Of a stretch of 64,000 nt of DNA, positions 26,836 through 35,620 are shown piece after piece. Source of the stretch: an uncultured Steroidobacter sp. (GTDB taxonomy: Bacteria > Pseudomonadota > Gammaproteobacteria > Steroidobacterales > Steroidobacteraceae); the NCBI RefSeq assembly GCF_937958065.1, contig NZ_CALFXI010000074.1, positions 34,821-98,820 of the forward strand, written 5' to 3'. A program made the translations under genes and the position numbers. The number at the start of each line of letters is the position of its first letter. Position 1 is the first letter of the stretch. The notes beneath the pieces are model-generated. The model worked only from the letters and a program-made list of their open reading frames with translations. It was not told the origin of the DNA and did not search any database.

Positions 26836-27911
26836 TGGATCAAGCACTCAGCCAGCTGTGCGAGACCGTGCGCGCCGCCTCGGAGGCGCACACGCCGCTG
26901 CTCATTCGAGCGGGCGGCACCAAAGACTTCTATGGGAATGCGTCCTCGGGCACCGTCCTCGATCCGCGCAGCGTCGCGGGTATCGTCGACTACGAGCCAA
27001 CGGAGCTGGTCATCACTGCGAGGGCCGGCACTTCGCTCGCCGAGCTGGAGCAATTGTTGGCCGAGAACGGACAGCTGCTCGCGTTCGAACCGCCGCACTT
27101 CGGCGCCAACGCGACCATCGGCGGTTGTATCGCGGCCGGCCTGGCCGGCCCTCGGCGCGTTTCTTTCGGGCCGACTTATGGCGGCGTCCGTGATTTCGTG
27201 CTCGGCGCAAAGCTGATCGACGGTCGCGGTCAATTACTGACCTTCGGCGGCACGGTCATGAAGAACGTCGCCGGCTACGACGTCTCGCGAGTGCTCGCCG
27301 GTTCGATGGGCATTCTCGGCGTGATCGCCGAAGTGTCGATCAAGGTGCTGCCGCGTCCGATGTCACATCACACGCTGCGCTTCGAAATGACCGCAGACAC
27401 CGCCATCTCCAAACTCAACGAGTGGGCGGGACGGCCGCTGCCGCTGTCGGCGTCGGCGTGGCATGAAGGCACGCTGTATTTGCGCCTGGCCGGCGCATCC
27501 GCCGCGGTGAGAGCTGCGCGTCATCAGCTCGGCGGCGAGGACTTCGACAACGAGCAAGCGGACGCTTTCTGGATCGGCATTCGCGAGCAGACGCATCCGT
27601 TCTTTGCCGACAACGCGCCGCTGTGGCGAATGTCAGTGCCTTCGACCGCCCCTGCCCTGTCCATCGGCGAGCCGCAGTTGATCGAATGGAACGGCGCGCT
27701 ACGATGGCTGCGCACCGCTCGGCCTGCCGAACAGGTGCGAGAGTGCGCGACACGAGCCGGCGGTCATGCGACTCTGTTTCGAAATGGCGATCGCTCGGCG
27801 GGTGCGTTCACACCGCTGCCGGCACCGCTCGCAGCAATCCATCGACGGCTGAAAGCGCAGTTCGATCCGCTCAACCTGTTCAATCGCGGCCGGCTCTACC
27901 TCGATCTCTGA
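26835..27911 (+). CDS. glcE: Glycolate oxidase, FAD-binding subunit GlcE
   Basis: A 358-residue FAD-binding PCMH protein (RAGGTKDFYG near 26, then the FGANATIGGCIAAGLAGP loop), shorter than GlcD as usual. Its ATG overlaps the glcD stop codon in TGATG, so translation is coupled. The frame continues upstream inside glcD, but that part is out of frame with any GlcE homology. GlcE is required with GlcD and GlcF for glycolate oxidase activity. Confidence 0.92.
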   Translation: MDQALSQLCETVRAASEAHTPLLIRAGGTKDFYGNASSGTVLDPRSVAGIVDYEPTELVITARAGTSLAELEQLLAENGQLLAFEPPHFGANATIGGCIAAGLAGPRRVSFGPTYGGVRDFVLGAKLIDGRGQLLTFGGTVMKNVAGYDVSRVLAGSMGILGVIAEVSIKVLPRPMSHHTLRFEMTADTAISKLNEWAGRPLPLSASAWHEGTLYLRLAGASAAVRAARHQLGGEDFDNEQADAFWIGIREQTHPFFADNAPLWRMSVPSTAPALSIGEPQLIEWNGALRWLRTARPAEQVRECATRAGGHATLFRNGDRSAGAFTPLPAPLAAIHRRLKAQFDPLNLFNRGRLYLDL

Positions 27912-27924
27912 CGTCGCCTCGACC

Positions 27925-29142
27925 ATGAGAACGCAACTCGCCGAGTTCATCAAAGACACGCCCGAAGGCAAGCAAGCCGAGGAGATCGTGCGCCGCTGCG
28001 TGCATTGTGGCTTTTGCACGGCGACCTGCCCCACCTATCAACTGCTCGGCGATGAGCTGGATGGACCCCGCGGCCGCATCTACTTGATGAAGCAAGTGCT
28101 CGAAGGCGCCGAGCCCACCCGCAGCACCCAACTTCATCTGGATCGCTGCCTCACCTGCCGCGCTTGCGAGACGACCTGTCCTTCGGGAGTGCAATACGGC
28201 CGGCTGGTGGACATCGGACGCGCCATCGTCGAGAAAAAGATCGAGCGTCCGTTTGCGGAACGAGTTGCGCGCTCGGCGCTGAAACATGGCCTGACGAGCA
28301 AGCTGTTCGGGCCCGCGATGCGCACCGGCCAGGCAGTACGAGCGTTGCTGCCCGAATCGATTCGCGGCAAGGTTCCGCAACGACGCGCCCCTGGCGCGTG
28401 GCCGCAACGCTCGCACGCTCGCAAGATGTTGCTGCCGCTTGGCTGTGTGCAGCCGTCCATGTCACCCGGCATCGACGCCGCGACTGCCCGCGTGCTGGAT
28501 GCACTCGACATCGAGGTGATCACGCCGCCGGCAAGCTGTTGTGGCGCGATCAAACATCATTTGAATGATCACGACGCGGCGTCGATCGAAGTCCGGCACA
28601 ACATCGACGCATGGTGGCCGCACGTCGAAGCCGGCGCCGAGGCGATCGTGATGAATGCATCCGGCTGTGGCGCGATGGTCAAGGAATATGCGCACCTGTT
28701 GCGCAACGATCCGACATACGCGGAAAAAGCCACGCGCATCGTTGCTCTCACGAAAGATCTCGCTGAGCTGCTGCCTCCACATGCCGACAAGCTGACCAGC
28801 AAGCTCCGCCAGCAACCGGCCGAACGCGTCGTGTTTCATCCGCCGTGCACTCTGCAGCACGGACAGAAGATTCGCGGCGTCGTGGAGCAGCTACTCAGTG
28901 CGTTGGGCGCAGAAGTACTACCGCTCGCCGAGAGCCACCTGTGTTGCGGCTCGGCCGGCACCTACTCCATTCTGCAACCCGAGCTGAGCAAACAACTGCG
29001 CGAGCGCAAGCTCGAAGCGCTGCATGCCGAGCAGCCCGATGTGATCCTCTCGGCCAACATCGGCTGCATCACTCATCTCGCGAACGGCGCGCGGGCGCCG
29101 GTGCGCCACTGGATCGAGTGGCTCGACGCCCGCCTCGCCTGA
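27925..29142 (+). CDS. glcF: Glycolate oxidase iron-sulfur subunit GlcF
   Basis: A 405-residue protein with two N-terminal [4Fe-4S] ferredoxin motifs: CVHCGFCTATCP (C25, C28, C31, C35) and CLTCRACETTCP near 76. Two CCG domains follow, with ASCCGAIKHH and HLCCGSAGTY. It takes electrons from the flavin subunits to the respiratory chain. It starts 13 bases after glcE and ends four bases before the convergent malate synthase gene stop. Confidence 0.94.
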   Translation: MRTQLAEFIKDTPEGKQAEEIVRRCVHCGFCTATCPTYQLLGDELDGPRGRIYLMKQVLEGAEPTRSTQLHLDRCLTCRACETTCPSGVQYGRLVDIGRAIVEKKIERPFAERVARSALKHGLTSKLFGPAMRTGQAVRALLPESIRGKVPQRRAPGAWPQRSHARKMLLPLGCVQPSMSPGIDAATARVLDALDIEVITPPASCCGAIKHHLNDHDAASIEVRHNIDAWWPHVEAGAEAIVMNASGCGAMVKEYAHLLRNDPTYAEKATRIVALTKDLAELLPPHADKLTSKLRQQPAERVVFHPPCTLQHGQKIRGVVEQLLSALGAEVLPLAESHLCCGSAGTYSILQPELSKQLRERKLEALHAEQPDVILSANIGCITHLANGARAPVRHWIEWLDARLA

Positions 29143-29146
29143 TTTG

Positions 29147-31309
29147 TCAGCCGGCCGCCTTCAACTCGCGCCGGCGCTTGTGCAGGATGAACTCGGTGTA
29201 GCCGTTCGGCTGCTCGCGACCGAGAAAAATCAAATCGCTCGCCGCCTGGAACGCGACGCTGCCGCTGAAGTTGCCGGCCATCGGCCGATAGGCCGGATCA
29301 CCCGCGTTCTGCGCATCCACGACCGCGGCCATGCGCTGCAATGTTTCTTTCACCCGCTGCTCGGTGCAGACACCGTGGAGCAACCAGTTCGCGACGTGCT
29401 GACTCGAGATGCGCAAGGTGGCGCGATCTTCCATCAAGCCGACATCGTGAATGTCCGGCACCTTCGAGCATCCGACGCCTTGATCGATCCAGCGCACCAC
29501 GTAACCGAGAATGCCCTGGATGTTGTTGTCGAGTTCGCTCTGGATTTCCTCGGCCGTGAAGCCCGAGTCCGCAAGCGGCGCGCGCAGCAGATCGTCGATG
29601 CCGGTGGCTTTGCCTGACTGCAGCTGTCGCTGCAATTCATTCTGAACCGCGCGCACATCGACCTGGTGATAGTGAAGCGCGTGCAAGGTGGCTGCGGTCG
29701 GCGACGGCACCCACGCTGTGTTCGCACCGGCGCGCGGATGACCGGACTTCGCGGCCAACATGCCGGCCATCTTGTCCGGCATGGCCCACATGCCTTTGCC
29801 GATCTGCGCGCGGCCGCGCAGGCCGGTGTTCAGGCCGATTTCGACGTTGCGCTTTTCGTAGGCGACCAGCCAGGGCTGCGTCTTGATGGCTTCCTTGCGC
29901 ATCACCGGCCCGCCCTGCATGGCGGTGTGAATCTCATCGCCGGTGCGATCGAGGAAGCCGGTGTTGATGAACACGATGCGGTGTTTCACCTTCTCGATGC
30001 AGGCGCTCAGATTCAAGCTGGTGCGGCGCTCTTCATCCATCACGCCGATCTTCACCGTGTACTGCGGCAGGCCGAGCGCGGTCTCGACCCAGCCGAACAG
30101 ATCGTTGGCCAGCGCCGCTTCGTCCGGACCGTGCATCTTCGGCTTCACGACATACACCGAACCGGCGCGGCTGTTCCTGCCGCCGCCTCGCAGGTCATGC
30201 AGAGCGATCGCGACGGTGACGAGCGCATCGAGCACCGTCTCGAAAATCTCCTTGCCTTCGTGCAGCACCGCGTCGGTGCGCATGTGATGACCGACGTTAC
30301 GCACGAGCATCAGGCTGCGGCCCGGCAGTGTGAGCTGCTTGGTGCCGGGAGCGGTGTACACGCGGTCCGCGTTGAGCGTTCGGGTCATCGTGCCCTTACC
30401 CTTGGCGAACGTGGCCGCCAGATCGCCCTTCATCAAACCGAGCCAGTTGCTGTAGACCGCGACTTTCTCCTCCGCATCGACGGCAGCGACCGAGTCTTCG
30501 CAGTCCTGAATCGTCGTGATCGCGGATTCGAGCACGATATCCGACACGCCGGCCGCATCGGTCGCGCCGATCGGATGCTTGCGATCGATGCAGATTTCCA
30601 CGTGCAGGCCATGATGGCGCAGCAGGATGGCTTCCGGATCGGCCGGGGCGCCGCGCCAGCCTTCGAGCGTTGCGGGAACGGCGAGCGCCGCTCGCGATCC
30701 ATCCTCGAGTGTCACGACCAGCTTGTCGCTCTCGATGGAGTATCTGGTCGCGTCCGCATGCTTGCCATGCGTGAGTGCGGCAACCTCATCCAGAAATCTG
30801 CGCGCATACGCGATGACTTTCGCGCCACGCTCGGCGTTGTATGGCGAACCCGCCGCCAGGGGCGGTTCCAATGCATCGGTGCCATAGAGCGCGTCGTACA
30901 GGCTGCCCCAGCGCGCGTTCGCCGCATTCAACGCATATCGGGCATTGCTCAACGGCACGACCAGCTGCGGGCCGGCGATATGAGCGATCTCGCGATCCAC
31001 GTGCTCGGTATCGACTTGAAACGGCGCGGGCTCGGCCACGAGATAACCGATGGATTCGAGAAATTGACGCTGCTGCGCTACGTCGATCGGTTTGCCGCGC
31101 TGCTGCCGCCACCAACGGTCGATCTGCGCCTGCAGATCATCCCGTTTCGCGAGCAGCTGCTCGTTGCGAGGCGAGAATTCCTTCACGATGCGCTCCAGGC
31201 TCTGCCAGAACGCCGCCTCCTCCACACCGGTGCCCGCCAGCGCCTGCTGCACGAAACCATGCAGCACGCTCGCGATTTCCAGGTTCCCCACCTTCACTCT
31301 AGCGCTCAT
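29147..31309 (-). CDS. glcB: Malate synthase G
   Basis: A 720-residue enzyme, the typical length of the monomeric G isoform, converting glyoxylate and acetyl-CoA to malate. Characteristic segments include TTIQDCEDSVAAVDAEEK, the VYVVKPKMHGPDE loop, the LNLSACIEKVKHRIVFINTGF region and ANWLLHGV near the C-terminus. The ATG at 31309 starts the MSARVKVGNLEIA N-terminus expected for the family. It converges on glcDEF. A 16-base inverted repeat 49 bases upstream of the start is a candidate regulator site. Confidence 0.95.
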   Translation of the reverse strand: MSARVKVGNLEIASVLHGFVQQALAGTGVEEAAFWQSLERIVKEFSPRNEQLLAKRDDLQAQIDRWWRQQRGKPIDVAQQRQFLESIGYLVAEPAPFQVDTEHVDREIAHIAGPQLVVPLSNARYALNAANARWGSLYDALYGTDALEPPLAAGSPYNAERGAKVIAYARRFLDEVAALTHGKHADATRYSIESDKLVVTLEDGSRAALAVPATLEGWRGAPADPEAILLRHHGLHVEICIDRKHPIGATDAAGVSDIVLESAITTIQDCEDSVAAVDAEEKVAVYSNWLGLMKGDLAATFAKGKGTMTRTLNADRVYTAPGTKQLTLPGRSLMLVRNVGHHMRTDAVLHEGKEIFETVLDALVTVAIALHDLRGGGRNSRAGSVYVVKPKMHGPDEAALANDLFGWVETALGLPQYTVKIGVMDEERRTSLNLSACIEKVKHRIVFINTGFLDRTGDEIHTAMQGGPVMRKEAIKTQPWLVAYEKRNVEIGLNTGLRGRAQIGKGMWAMPDKMAGMLAAKSGHPRAGANTAWVPSPTAATLHALHYHQVDVRAVQNELQRQLQSGKATGIDDLLRAPLADSGFTAEEIQSELDNNIQGILGYVVRWIDQGVGCSKVPDIHDVGLMEDRATLRISSQHVANWLLHGVCTEQRVKETLQRMAAVVDAQNAGDPAYRPMAGNFSGSVAFQAASDLIFLGREQPNGYTEFILHKRRRELKAAG

Positions 31310-31357
31310 CTTCGTATCACTCGCGGCTTGCCACTGCCGGCGACTATAGGGGCCAAC

Positions 31358-31373
31358 TTTGACGACCGTCAAA
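31358..31373. promoter_or_regulatory. Inverted repeat upstream of glcB
   Basis: TTTGACG and CGTCAAA, perfect 7-base arms around AC, lie between the divergent malate synthase and Nudix genes. A glyoxylate- or carbon-responsive regulator could bind here. No regulator gene is adjacent. Confidence 0.4.
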
Positions 31374-31472
31374 GCGTCGCAGGCAGGCACCTCTCGACAA
31401 GGCGGCGGTGTCGGAGGACCATGCCGTCCTCGCATTGAAGCGCGAATTCCAGGCAGTGCAATTCGTTACCTC

Positions 31473-32042
31473 ATGAAGTTCTGCTCCAACTGTGCTCATC
31501 CGGTCAGTCTCACTGTTCCACCTGGCGATCATCTGCCACGTTTCGTGTGCGCCAGCTGCGGCACCATCCACTACGAAAATCCGCGCATCATCGCCGGCTG
31601 CGTGATCGAGTCCGAAGGCAAGATCCTGTTGTGCAAGCGGGCCATCGAGCCGCGGCTGGGTTTCTGGACGATACCGGCCGGCTTCATGGAGAACGGCGAG
31701 TCGGTACAACAGGCAGCGGCGCGCGAAGCGATGGAAGAAGCGCTGGCGCACGTGCGGATCGGCACGATGCTGGCCGTCGTCAACGTGCTGCGCGCCCACC
31801 AGGTGCACATCATGTTTCGGGCCACGCTGACCAACCCTGTGTTCGGCATCGGGCCGGAGAGCCTGGAGTCCCGGTTGTATGCCGAAGAGGACATCCCGTG
31901 GCAGGATCTGGCGTTCCTGAGCGGCGAATTCGCCCTGCGGCGCTACCTGGAGGACCGTCGTCTGGGGCGGGAACGGCTGCATTTCCGCGACATCGACTGG
32001 CAGGAGGGCAAGCCGATCATGACCGACGGCCTTTCCCAGTGA
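31473..32042 (+). CDS. Nudix hydrolase with N-terminal zinc ribbon
   Basis: A 189-residue protein. The N-terminus carries CSNC and CASC, a zinc ribbon as in NudC-type and related Nudix enzymes. The Nudix box runs from GFMENGES to REAMEEA (about 68-90), with the catalytic REAMEE intact. NAD-derived nucleotides or ADP-ribose are plausible substrates, but this short form is not canonical NudC. I chose the ATG at 31473; the frame upstream is proline- and arginine-rich and unlike the family. Confidence 0.85.
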   Translation: MKFCSNCAHPVSLTVPPGDHLPRFVCASCGTIHYENPRIIAGCVIESEGKILLCKRAIEPRLGFWTIPAGFMENGESVQQAAAREAMEEALAHVRIGTMLAVVNVLRAHQVHIMFRATLTNPVFGIGPESLESRLYAEEDIPWQDLAFLSGEFALRRYLEDRRLGRERLHFRDIDWQEGKPIMTDGLSQ

Positions 32043-32178
32043 GCCCGGCACTCAGCCCCAGATAACTCGCAACGCGCCTCGCATCCCCGCGCCCCCTTTG
32101 GCACAATGCGCGGCCTCGAAGCGGCGCAACCACCTTGTCCAGACGCCGTTTGCCGAGCGAATTCCGGAGTTCTAGCCG

Positions 32179-32502
32179 ATGACCTTCGTCGTCACTGAAA
32201 ACTGCATCAAGTGCAAGTACACCGACTGCGTCGAGGTGTGCCCGGTCGACTGTTTCCACGAAGGTCCGAACTTCCTGGTGATCGATCCGGATGAATGCAT
32301 CGACTGCACGCTGTGCGAGCCGGAGTGTCCGGCCGAAGCCATTTTCTCCGAAGAGGAGCTGCCGGAGGGCCAGCAGCACTTCAAGCCGCTGAACGCCGAG
32401 CTGGCCAAGTCCTGGCCGGTGATCACCGAAAAGAAGCCCATGCCCGCCGATGCCAAGGAATGGGACGGCAAGCAGGACAAGCTGAAGCTGCTGGAGCGTT
32501 GA
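32179..32502 (+). CDS. fdxA: 7Fe-type ferredoxin FdxA
   Basis: A 107-residue ferredoxin like Azotobacter ferredoxin I. Cysteines C9, C12, C17, C21 and C25, then C40, C43, C46 and C50, provide the ligands for one [3Fe-4S] and one [4Fe-4S] cluster. The acidic C-terminal tail with LPEGQQHF and NAELAKSWPVITEKK is typical of FdxA. It transfers electrons in the cytoplasm; partner unknown. It stands as a single gene. Confidence 0.95.
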   Translation: MTFVVTENCIKCKYTDCVEVCPVDCFHEGPNFLVIDPDECIDCTLCEPECPAEAIFSEEELPEGQQHFKPLNAELAKSWPVITEKKPMPADAKEWDGKQDKLKLLER

Positions 32503-32625
32503 GGATACCGGGGCGGTCGAGCAACGCCGCCCGGTACGAGTATGTCTCCTGCCGCCCCAGGGCGGCGGCGAGCAGCAAAAAGTCACGGCTTTCTGCTGGC
32601 TCGCGCGAGCATGCCCGATCCCCAG

Positions 32626-33387
32626 TTATTGAGCGGTGCCGTCCAGGCGGCTCACCATCTGATCGGGAGCCAGATAGCCGCCGATGTACTCGCCGGTTTC
32701 GGTGAAGATGGCCGGTGTGCCGCGCACCCCGAGCTGCTCGCCCAGGCGGAACTGTTTCGCGACCGGGGTCGCGCATGCCGGCGCTTTGACTGCCTTGCCC
32801 GCCTTGGCGTCGGTGATGGCTTTCTTGCGATCGATCGAGCACCACACCGCTTCCATCTTGGCCCAGTCCTCGGTGCCCGGGCCGGCGCGCGGATAAGCCA
32901 GGTAGCGGACCTGCACGCCCCGATCGTTCAACTGCGCGATTTCGCTGTGGAGCTTGCGGCAGTAGCCGCATTCGACGTCGGTGAACACGGTGATCGTGTG
33001 CTTCACCTTCTGCGGCTTGAACACGATCATGTCGCGCTCGTCGAGCTTGGAGAGCGCCTGCACGCGGCTCTTCTGCCGGCCGGTTTCGGTGATGTTGGTG
33101 CGGGAGTCGATCTCGTACATGTCGCCCGCGATCAGGAAGCGGCCGTCGCCGCTGATGTAGGCGACTTCGCCGCCCAGCTGAACCTCGTAGATGCCGGCCA
33201 TGGGCGAGGCCCGCACTTCGTCGACCTTCATGTCGGGGAATTTCTTGGCGAGCGCCGCGCGAATGGTGGCGTCGGCGGATTTCTGGTCAGTCGCCTTGGG
33301 GGCAGCCGTTTGGGCCGCCGCCACCGGGGTGGCCAGCAGCGTCGCCAGCGACAACTGGGCGAACAGACACAACAACAGTTTTTTCAT
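32626..33387 (-). CDS. dsbC: DsbC-family periplasmic disulfide isomerase
   Basis: A 253-residue secreted protein with a signal peptide (MKKLLLCLFAQLSLATLLA, cleavage after VAAA). An N-terminal dimerisation domain with the SPMAGIYEV element is followed by a thioredoxin fold with active-site CGYC (C140, C143), and the second disulfide pair WCS and PAC. The cis-proline motif is RGTPAIF. It reshuffles wrong disulfides in the periplasm and is kept reduced by DsbD (not in the window). The ATG at 33387 precedes the signal peptide; the longer frame to 33441 is unlikely. Confidence 0.92.
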   Translation of the reverse strand: MKKLLLCLFAQLSLATLLATPVAAAQTAAPKATDQKSADATIRAALAKKFPDMKVDEVRASPMAGIYEVQLGGEVAYISGDGRFLIAGDMYEIDSRTNITETGRQKSRVQALSKLDERDMIVFKPQKVKHTITVFTDVECGYCRKLHSEIAQLNDRGVQVRYLAYPRAGPGTEDWAKMEAVWCSIDRKKAITDAKAGKAVKAPACATPVAKQFRLGEQLGVRGTPAIFTETGEYIGGYLAPDQMVSRLDGTAQ

Positions 33388-33552
33388 GAGAACTCTCGTG
33401 ACCCTGGCCGATTCGACGCCGACACGGCGCCGCAAGTTCAAGGCAAATCCGGCTCCGGGGGCGCACGGAGTCTAACAGGAGCCCCGTGACGGGCGAGAGT
33501 ACGTTCGTTCAGCGTGGGATCGCGACCGGAGCCGCGACAAAATCATGCGAGT

Positions 33553-34452
33553 TCACCCTCTGGGGTGATGAAGGGCATGCAGCTCCTTCATGCGCTCCCG
33601 AGCCACGTGCGTATAGATCTGGGTGGTCGACAGGTCGCTGTGCCCCAGCAACATCTGCACGACACGCAGGTCCGCGCCATGATTCAGCAGATGTGTCGCA
33701 AATGCATGACGCAGTGTATGCGGCGACAGAGCCTTCTGCACACCGGCCTTCTGCGCGTAGCGCTTGATGATGTGCCAGAACGCCTGGCGGGTCATGCGAT
33801 CCCCCCGGCGCGTCGGGAACAGGTAGTCGGTCTGGCGCTCCAGCAGGATCTCCAGCCGCGGGCCATTCATGAATTTCTGCAGCCACGACACGGCTTCCTC
33901 GCCCAGCGGAATCAGCCGCTCGCGATCGCCCTTGCCGACGATGCGCAACACGCCCTGGTTCATGTTCACCTGACTGGATTTCAGGTTGACGAGCTCCGAG
34001 ACACGCAGCCCCGTGGCGTACAGCACCTCGAGCATGCAGCGGTCGCGATGACCCAGCGGATCCTCGATCACGGGCGCCTTGAGCAGCGCCTCGACCTCTT
34101 CCTCGGTCAGCGACTTCGGCAGCGAACGGCCGATCTTGGGCATGGCGATCTGGGCGGTCGGATCTTCCTTGATGGCCCCGTCGCGAATCAGATAACGGTA
34201 GAATCGTCGAAAGCTGGAGAGCTGGCGGGCAGTCGAACGGGGCCGCGCGCCAGCTTCGACCCGGTGGGCGATGAATGCCAGCAGGTCGGCTCGCCTGGCC
34301 GCGACACTCGAGGTACCTCGGGACTGCAGCCAGCGGTCGAGCGCAGTCAGGTCGGCGCGGTAGGCGGACAGTGTGTTGGGCGACAGACCGCGCTCCATCC
34401 ACACTGCGTCGAGAAAGCGGTCAATGGCCGCCAACGACGGCGTCTGCGGCAT
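33553..34452 (-). CDS. xerD: Site-specific tyrosine recombinase XerD
   Basis: A 299-residue protein highly similar to E. coli XerD. All catalytic residues are present: R150 (TGLRVSEL), K174, H245 and R248 (HTLRHAF), H271 (LLGHSDLS) and Y280 (TTQIYTH). With XerC (not here) it resolves chromosome dimers at dif. The C-terminal xerD signature ends in LHHPRG. The start is taken at 34452; an in-frame ATG also exists at 34500. In many proteobacteria dsbC lies next to xerD, as here. Confidence 0.95.
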   Translation of the reverse strand: MPQTPSLAAIDRFLDAVWMERGLSPNTLSAYRADLTALDRWLQSRGTSSVAARRADLLAFIAHRVEAGARPRSTARQLSSFRRFYRYLIRDGAIKEDPTAQIAMPKIGRSLPKSLTEEEVEALLKAPVIEDPLGHRDRCMLEVLYATGLRVSELVNLKSSQVNMNQGVLRIVGKGDRERLIPLGEEAVSWLQKFMNGPRLEILLERQTDYLFPTRRGDRMTRQAFWHIIKRYAQKAGVQKALSPHTLRHAFATHLLNHGADLRVVQMLLGHSDLSTTQIYTHVARERMKELHALHHPRG

Positions 34453-34585
34453 ATCCTCGCCTGACCTCGAGTAAACTGATGCTTTGGTTACGCTGCTCAT
34501 CGCCTTTCAGGTTTACGCCGCGATCGCTCACGACAGACCGGTAAATCGATGGCGGCGAGTATGGAGACCGGGTCTGGCGCCGGGC

Positions 34586-34599
34586 GTGATTACAATCAC
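34586..34599. promoter_or_regulatory. 14-base palindrome between xerD and plsC-like gene
   Basis: GTGATT-AC-AATCAC lies in the 255-base divergent region, with a TACAAT -10-like element inside it. A CCCC-GGC-GGGG dyad follows at 34604. No matching regulator is known to me. Confidence 0.35.
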
Positions 34600-34707
34600 A
34601 GAACCCCGGCGGGGTTTACATAAAAGAGACTTAGTTCACAGAAATCGACGTTAGACGAACTGCATGCCAGCGCACCTGAAAATTCCTCGTGACTTCTGTG
34701 TCGAGTT

Positions 34708-35538
34708 ATGACCGACGGCTGGCTGCGCGCTCCCGGGACGCTGCTCCGGGCGGTGTTCGAAATCATCTACGGATTCTACGTGCTGGCGGTGTTCCTGGTG
34801 TTCGGCCTGAGCGCCTTCGTGGCGGTGCTGCTGCCGTTGGGGATCCAGGCGCGTCGGCAGATTGCCCACTTCGCCGGCCGGGCATTCTTCGCCGTCGCCG
34901 GCTTGCGCATCCGCTTGGTGAATGAGCACCTGTTACCCAGCGGCCCTTGCGTGGTGGTCGCCAATCACGCGAGCTATCTGGACGGCATCGTGCTCAAGGC
35001 CGCCCTGCCCGCACGCTTCTCGTTCGTGATCAAAAAAGAGTTCAGCCGCGTGCCGCTCGCCGGCCTGCTGTTGAAGCGCATCGGCTCGGAGTTCGTCGAC
35101 CGCTTCAATCGCCACGCCGGCGGCATGGATGCGAGACGCCTGTTGAAAGCGGCCGACGCCGGTCAGGCGCTGGCGTTCTTTCCGGAAGGCACGTTCCTGG
35201 CCGAGCCCGGGCTCGGCAAGTTTCACAGTGGCGCGTTTACCATCGCGGCTCGCGTCGACCTGCCCGTCGTGCCGCTCGCTCTCAAGGGCACGCGCTACAT
35301 TCTGCCGTCCGGCCGCTTCCTGCCGCGCCTGGGACGCATCGACATTCACGTGTTGCCGTCGATCGGCCCGATGCGGGACATGAAGCATACGGACGCGGTC
35401 GCCCAGACACGCGATCTGGCGCACGCGCGCATCCTCGCCGAGCTGGGCGAACCGGATCTGTCGTCGAATGACGGCATCGCCGCGCTGGTCAAGACTCGGG
35501 ATCGAGCCTCCTGCCACGACCCTCGTGCGAGTCGGTAA
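34708..35538 (+). CDS. 1-acyl-glycerol-3-phosphate acyltransferase (PlsC family)
   Basis: A 276-residue membrane-associated enzyme. Two hydrophobic N-terminal segments (about 16-46) precede the acyltransferase domain, with the catalytic HX4D motif NHASYLD (H87, D92) and the FPEGTF motif. It transfers an acyl chain to lysophosphatidic acid or a related lysolipid. Many genomes have several PlsC paralogues, so this need not be the essential one. An inverted repeat overlaps its stop codon. Confidence 0.88.
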   Translation: MTDGWLRAPGTLLRAVFEIIYGFYVLAVFLVFGLSAFVAVLLPLGIQARRQIAHFAGRAFFAVAGLRIRLVNEHLLPSGPCVVVANHASYLDGIVLKAALPARFSFVIKKEFSRVPLAGLLLKRIGSEFVDRFNRHAGGMDARRLLKAADAGQALAFFPEGTFLAEPGLGKFHSGAFTIAARVDLPVVPLALKGTRYILPSGRFLPRLGRIDIHVLPSIGPMRDMKHTDAVAQTRDLAHARILAELGEPDLSSNDGIAALVKTRDRASCHDPRASR

Positions 35539-35555
35539 AAGCCGCGAGTTTTACC
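35534..35555. promoter_or_regulatory. Inverted repeat at the plsC/leucine dehydrogenase junction
   Basis: GGTAAAA and TTTTACC, perfect 7-base arms separated by 8 bases, overlap the plsC stop codon. A TATAAT at 35586-35591 lies downstream, so the repeat would be near -50 to -65 of the leucine dehydrogenase promoter, a typical activator place. Confidence 0.35.
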
Positions 35556-35620
35556 TCTCGCCGCCGCCGATGGCGGCGCGGTGCCTATAATCGGGCGTTG
35601 CGGTTTTTCGAGGGACGGCG

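Noticed and set aside
29666..31438. A plus-strand frame of 590 codons opposite malate synthase G
   Set aside because: Malate synthase G is unmistakable on the minus strand; the antisense frame shows no family pattern.
32551..32566. GCCGCC/GGCGGC hairpin between fdxA and dsbC
   Set aside because: A short stem in GC-rich DNA with no T tract; likely chance.
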